Shown here piece after piece: positions 60,801-64,000 of a DNA stretch of 64,000 nucleotides; the first letter of the stretch is position 1, and every line of letters begins with the position of its first letter. The notes below the pieces were generated by a model. That model was given only the letters and a program-made list of their open reading frames with translations, was not told the origin of the DNA and made no database searches. Both the position numbers and the translations under genes were made by a program. The stretch spans positions 62,001-126,000 of the forward strand of contig NZ_JAAFZH010000021.1 of NCBI RefSeq assembly GCF_010435915.1, read 5' to 3'. Source of the stretch: Spirosoma terrae (lineage in GTDB: Bacteria; Bacteroidota; Bacteroidia; Cytophagales; Spirosomataceae).

Positions 60801-61679
60801 TCAATTCAATACTACGGTCTTGGTTGATTGATTATAGCTCCCGAAACACCCCAGCCCACCCTGAATATTTGTGGGGATGATTACCGCTTCGGCAAAAGGA
60901 TTACCAGCAGCTTTTAACTGAGCATCAAGGGCAAGATGGTATCGATAATAAGCCGCATCGGTCTGTAATAAAGATAAATTAATCAAAATTGAACGGTATT
61001 TCTTTCTAATTGTCCCATCACAAATAGAAGCTGATACATTCAGACTATTGTCATTACTTAAAGCGGACAGCAGTCCGAATGTGTTGTCTGACATGGTAAA
61101 TAGGATTGTTTCCGGTTCACCATAGGATGCATTGACCGGTGCGTTCTGACCAATGTTACGTATCGATCCTTTTACGCGATAGTACGTATGAGAGTGATTT
61201 TGCCAGCTTGCCAGAACTCGATAGCTCTTCACTGAACCGATCATTGACGAATCAATTTTTACGGCTTCGAGCGGTACGTTAGCAGGCACAGTGGTGGTCG
61301 CCGTTACACGGATACCGTCGGGAGCTTGAACGGTCAGAGAATAAGCGACGCCCACCTTAATTGGCAAAAACTCTCTTTTGGCGGTATATAATCCTAATTT
61401 ACTATTGTAAAGAAACTTTACCGTGCTTTTGCCATCAGTGAGCGTAACAATGGCATCAGTAACTTCCACCTTCTGAGTAGCCTTATCATCCAGAATTGGT
61501 CGCGACCGGCTGACTTTAGCTGTTAACACCGAGTCTTGTGGCGAAATAAAACAGTCGACGACCAGTTTACTGGATTCGCCAGCAAGCTCGCCTGGGACTA
61601 CCTCTTCTCGCATTGCACCACAGCCCGATAGACCAATCAACAGAAAGAGCCATCGCCATTGCTTACAGGCAGAAATCAT
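60801..61679 (-). CDS. DUF4249 family lipoprotein
   Basis: 292 residues with a lipoprotein signal peptide (LLIGLSGC, Cys 20). The DUF4249 pattern is clear: SSKLVVDCFISPQDSVLTAKVSRSRPI (as KLVVDCFISPQDSVLTA), TDAIVTLTDGKSTVKF, YTAKREFLPIKVGVAYSLTV, TVPANVPLEAVKID. DUF4249 lipoproteins are encoded beside TonB-dependent receptors, and this one follows such a receptor gene on the same strand. Function is unknown; it is probably a surface partner of the receptor. A stem-loop at 61722-61802 lies between the two and may reduce its expression. Confidence 0.87.
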   Translation of the reverse strand: MISACKQWRWLFLLIGLSGCGAMREEVVPGELAGESSKLVVDCFISPQDSVLTAKVSRSRPILDDKATQKVEVTDAIVTLTDGKSTVKFLYNSKLGLYTAKREFLPIKVGVAYSLTVQAPDGIRVTATTTVPANVPLEAVKIDSSMIGSVKSYRVLASWQNHSHTYYRVKGSIRNIGQNAPVNASYGEPETILFTMSDNTFGLLSALSNDNSLNVSASICDGTIRKKYRSILINLSLLQTDAAYYRYHLALDAQLKAAGNPFAEAVIIPTNIQGGLGCFGSYNQSTKTVVLN

Positions 61680-61721
61680 AGTAAAGGAACGTTACGGTGT
61701 TTTATTTAATCAGTACTGGTG

Positions 61722-61802
61722 GGTTTATGGTCTATCGTTTATGGTTCGTGGATGATTGACTTTTTTTCAGTACGATGAACCATAAACCTCAAACCATAAA
61801 CC
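61722..61802 (-). repeat. imperfect inverted repeat between receptor and DUF4249 genes
   Basis: GGTTTATGGT (61722-61731) pairs perfectly with ACCATAAACC (61793-61802), and an inner 12-base arm (61736-61747) pairs with 61777-61788 at 11 of 12 positions. Each arm also holds a direct repeat of GTTTATGG. The loop carries T7. It may be an intra-operon attenuator or processing site. Confidence 0.6.
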
Positions 61803-61812
61803 AATTCCCCCC

Positions 61813-64000
61813 TTAGAACCTGACAGTATAGCTTACTGAGGGCACAACGGGAAATAGAGAATATTTATATAAAACCGTCTTCGACGGCAATCCCTGCCCC
61901 TGCTCTTTTCCTTCCAGCGAGTACAGAAAGGCGTTACGTCGATTGTACACATTGTATACGCTTACCTCCCAGACGCGTTCGTAACTACGTCGCTTTCTGG
62001 TAAATCGTAGGCTTACGTCCAGCCGATGGTAAGCCTCAGCCCGAAAACTGTTACGTTCGCCATATTCCTTTACGTTGACAGCTGAACCATATACCGCACT
62101 CGATGTAAGGGGCCCCGCTACGTTCTTCTGATCAGAATAACCCGAGTAACGCGATAAAGGAAGAGTGAGCGCATTGCCTGTACCATACACCCAGGCTCCC
62201 GACAACGAGATAGAAGGCGATAGTTCATATATGCCCACAACAGAAGCATCGTGCCGACGATCATAGCGCGGAAAAAAAGGCTTGCCTCCGTTCAGGGCAT
62301 CGAACTGCCACCTGGTCCAGGACAAGGTGTAGCCCAGCCAGCCCGAAAACCGTCCTGCTTGCTTCTGCAACAGAAATTCCGTGCCATACGATGCCCCCTG
62401 ACCACTGGTTACGTTATCGATCCACTTCGCCGAACTGATTCCGCCCTGTGCATTAGTCGACATAAAGCTGGCCCCCTCACGATAGCTTAGTAGATTGTCC
62501 ATGCGTTTGTAGTAGCCCTCCAGGGTCAGGGTTAATCCTGTTTTAGCCCACTCGTTAACAAAGCCTAAAGCAACCTGCTGCGAGGTCTGTGGTCGAATCC
62601 GATCAACGGTTGGTACCCACAAATCGGTGGAGAGCCCGATACCAGTGCTCGACAGCAAATGAACGTACTGATTCATTAAGGCATACGATCCTTTGACTGA
62701 CAGGCTGGGCGTTACCCGATACGCCATCGATAACCGGGGCTCCGGTCGAACATAAGCAGACGCGGCTGAATCACGTCCCGTTCCCTTCCCCAAAACGGTG
62801 TATGCACTCAGTCGAAGGCCGCTATTGATACGCCAACGGCTACCGGGGCTCCACGAATGTTCGATGTAAGCCCCCCCTTCCAACGTATTGACGGACTCAT
62901 CGTTCGTGGTGGGCGTTACGTCTGCATTTCCCTCGGCAACATGGGCCTGCGGTGTAAACTGGTGATACGTTACTTGCCCACCATACCGAAGCTGATGCCG
63001 ATCGTTTACGTACCGACTGATATCATACTTACCGCTCAGATCGCTGATGACTGATTGATAGAAAAGGTTGTACGTATTAGTTACATTATTTTCTATAATC
63101 GTCTGTTGATCCTGCATATTCATAGCGTACTGGCTATAGAACAGAGTAGCCTCAGACGTAGCACCTGTTGCACCACGATGGCTCCAGCGAATACTCCCCG
63201 CCCCATTACCCCATTGCAGGGCGGATCGTAACGGCCCTTTTTCAGTACGAATGTTGTTGAATTTGTCCTTACTGGCATAGCCACTGACATAAACCTTGTC
63301 GGTCTCGCTGATACGTATGGTTAGTTTGGCATTCAGATCGTGGAAAAAAGTCTTTAGAACGGGCTGGTCGGCCATATTTGTCCCCAACAAACCCGTTATA
63401 ATATCCAGGTAGGTCCGTCGACCAGCGATCACAAAAGAAACGTTTGGGCTCAATGGCCCGCTTAGGGTTAATCGCGAGGCCACCACGCCTGCCGACGCTT
63501 CACCCCGTAATCGATCAGTACTTCCATCTTTAGTAGTCAGCTCAATGACGGACGACAAACGACCGCCAAAGCGCGCCGGAAATCCACCTTTCGTTAGATC
63601 GACACGGTTGAGTACATCGCCATTAAACGCGGAAAAGAATCCCAGTAAATGATTCGGATTATAGATGGGCGTGTTATCCAGCAAAATCAGGTTCTGGTCG
63701 GGCGCTCCACCCCGAACATAAATCCCAGCGCTTCCTTCTGCCCCCTTCTGAACGCCCGGCAGCAGTTGAAGAACTTTCAGGGCATCTTTCTCCCCCAGCA
63801 AAACGGGAATTTTATTGAGTTTATCCATCGACAGGCTCAACGCGCTCATTTGTGCATTGTCAATGCCTGACGAATTTTTCACCACTTTGATGGTTTGTTC
63901 AGTAAGCGTTTGCCCGGCGGATAAATACACAGCCAGTACGCCTTTCTGATCTGGCGTTATGATCTCACTAACTGGTCGGAAACCAACAAAAGAGAAGGTA
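61813..64000 (-). CDS. TonB-dependent receptor (5' end cut by window edge)
   Basis: The minus-strand frame is open to the right edge, giving 728 residues without the N-terminus. The visible start (FSFVGFRPVSEIITPDQKG) is the last strand of a carboxypeptidase-regulatory domain. A plug domain follows (EKDALKVLQLLPGVQKGAEGSAGIYVRGGAPDQNLILLD in parts, then NPNHLLGFFSAFNGDVLNRVDLTKGGFPARFGGRLSSVIE) and a 22-strand barrel ending in the terminal Phe (YTVRF). It is an outer-membrane, TonB-dependent importer. The DUF4249 gene downstream is its usual companion. The substrate is unknown. Confidence 0.9.
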   Translation of the reverse strand, partial: TFSFVGFRPVSEIITPDQKGVLAVYLSAGQTLTEQTIKVVKNSSGIDNAQMSALSLSMDKLNKIPVLLGEKDALKVLQLLPGVQKGAEGSAGIYVRGGAPDQNLILLDNTPIYNPNHLLGFFSAFNGDVLNRVDLTKGGFPARFGGRLSSVIELTTKDGSTDRLRGEASAGVVASRLTLSGPLSPNVSFVIAGRRTYLDIITGLLGTNMADQPVLKTFFHDLNAKLTIRISETDKVYVSGYASKDKFNNIRTEKGPLRSALQWGNGAGSIRWSHRGATGATSEATLFYSQYAMNMQDQQTIIENNVTNTYNLFYQSVISDLSGKYDISRYVNDRHQLRYGGQVTYHQFTPQAHVAEGNADVTPTTNDESVNTLEGGAYIEHSWSPGSRWRINSGLRLSAYTVLGKGTGRDSAASAYVRPEPRLSMAYRVTPSLSVKGSYALMNQYVHLLSSTGIGLSTDLWVPTVDRIRPQTSQQVALGFVNEWAKTGLTLTLEGYYKRMDNLLSYREGASFMSTNAQGGISSAKWIDNVTSGQGASYGTEFLLQKQAGRFSGWLGYTLSWTRWQFDALNGGKPFFPRYDRRHDASVVGIYELSPSISLSGAWVYGTGNALTLPLSRYSGYSDQKNVAGPLTSSAVYGSAVNVKEYGERNSFRAEAYHRLDVSLRFTRKRRSYERVWEVSVYNVYNRRNAFLYSLEGKEQGQGLPSKTVLYKYSLFPVVPSVSYTVRF

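Noticed and set aside
1-64000. CRISPR arrays, tRNA, rRNA, transposase genes
   Set aside because: I looked for regular repeat-spacer arrays, cloverleaf patterns and transposase motifs and found none. Clustered repeats in the window are terminator-like inverted repeats only.

Overview
The window looks like chromosomal DNA of a free-living Bacteroidota, most likely a Cytophagales member close to Spirosoma. That placement rests on gene content and style: TonB-dependent receptors with carboxypeptidase-regulatory domains, a DUF4249 partner, LytS/LytTR and HisKA_3 kinases, a DUF1573 protein, S9 peptidase, lipoproteins with a LxxxC-type lipobox, few Shine-Dalgarno sequences and candidate promoters of the Bacteroidota TTG / TAnnTTTG type. 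No rRNA, tRNA, CRISPR array, insertion sequence or phage gene was seen. The genus is an inference.

Layout. 1-5.8 kb: a NarL-type regulator with its TPR sensor kinase (cut by the left edge), a secreted DUF4440-like protein, and a LytS/LytTR pair preceded by three phased LytTR-like half-sites. 6-17.9 kb: a Cna/carboxypeptidase-regulatory lipoprotein with an overlapping serine hydrolase, isochorismate synthase, two tiny very acidic proteins, a GH130 phosphorylase, a TonB-dependent receptor plus LolA-like protein, a NUDIX hydrolase, and an ABC-2 permease fused to a zinc-less M1-peptidase-like domain. 18-24.8 kb: S9 peptidase, DUF1573 protein, an OmpR-type two-component pair and a lipoprotein. 24.9-31.8 kb: a leftward set that looks like general-stress and storage functions (GlgX, PA2169-family bundle, OmpA/glycine-zipper lipoprotein, pyridoxamine-oxidase-like stress protein, Cys-rich four-helix copper-binding-like protein, YdaT-like small protein), interrupted by a rightward lipase-like lipoprotein. 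Four of the leftward genes have AACGTT directly abutting the start codon. 32.3-42.5 kb: another OmpR-type pair, an operon of acyl-ACP thioesterase, DUF1338 oxygenase and sugar isomerase, then leftward PLP enzyme, dipeptide epimerase and two envelope proteins.

43-60.6 kb is an exopolysaccharide/capsule locus of the Wzx/Wzy type: Wza-like exporter, Wzc-like tyrosine autokinase, initiating sugar-phosphate transferase, flippase, pyruvyl transferase, polymerase, three GT4-like glycosyltransferases, an acetyltransferase, a GH10-like lipoprotein, a sugar-nucleotide epimerase, a WecB/TagA-type glycosyltransferase and a Wzi-like outer-membrane barrel. The central part is visibly AT-richer than the flanks (19 G+C in 51121-51180 against 34 in 10621-10680), which suggests transfer. 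The right end holds a DUF4249 lipoprotein and a TonB-dependent receptor cut by the window edge.

Two patterns run across the window. Every convergent gene junction (8 of 8) holds an inverted repeat, several with unusually long perfect arms (45 bp at 9170-9274, 30 bp at 55276-55338, a spacer-free 54-bp palindrome at 30323-30376). The hexamer CTACGT/ACGTAG also appears far more often than expected by eye count.
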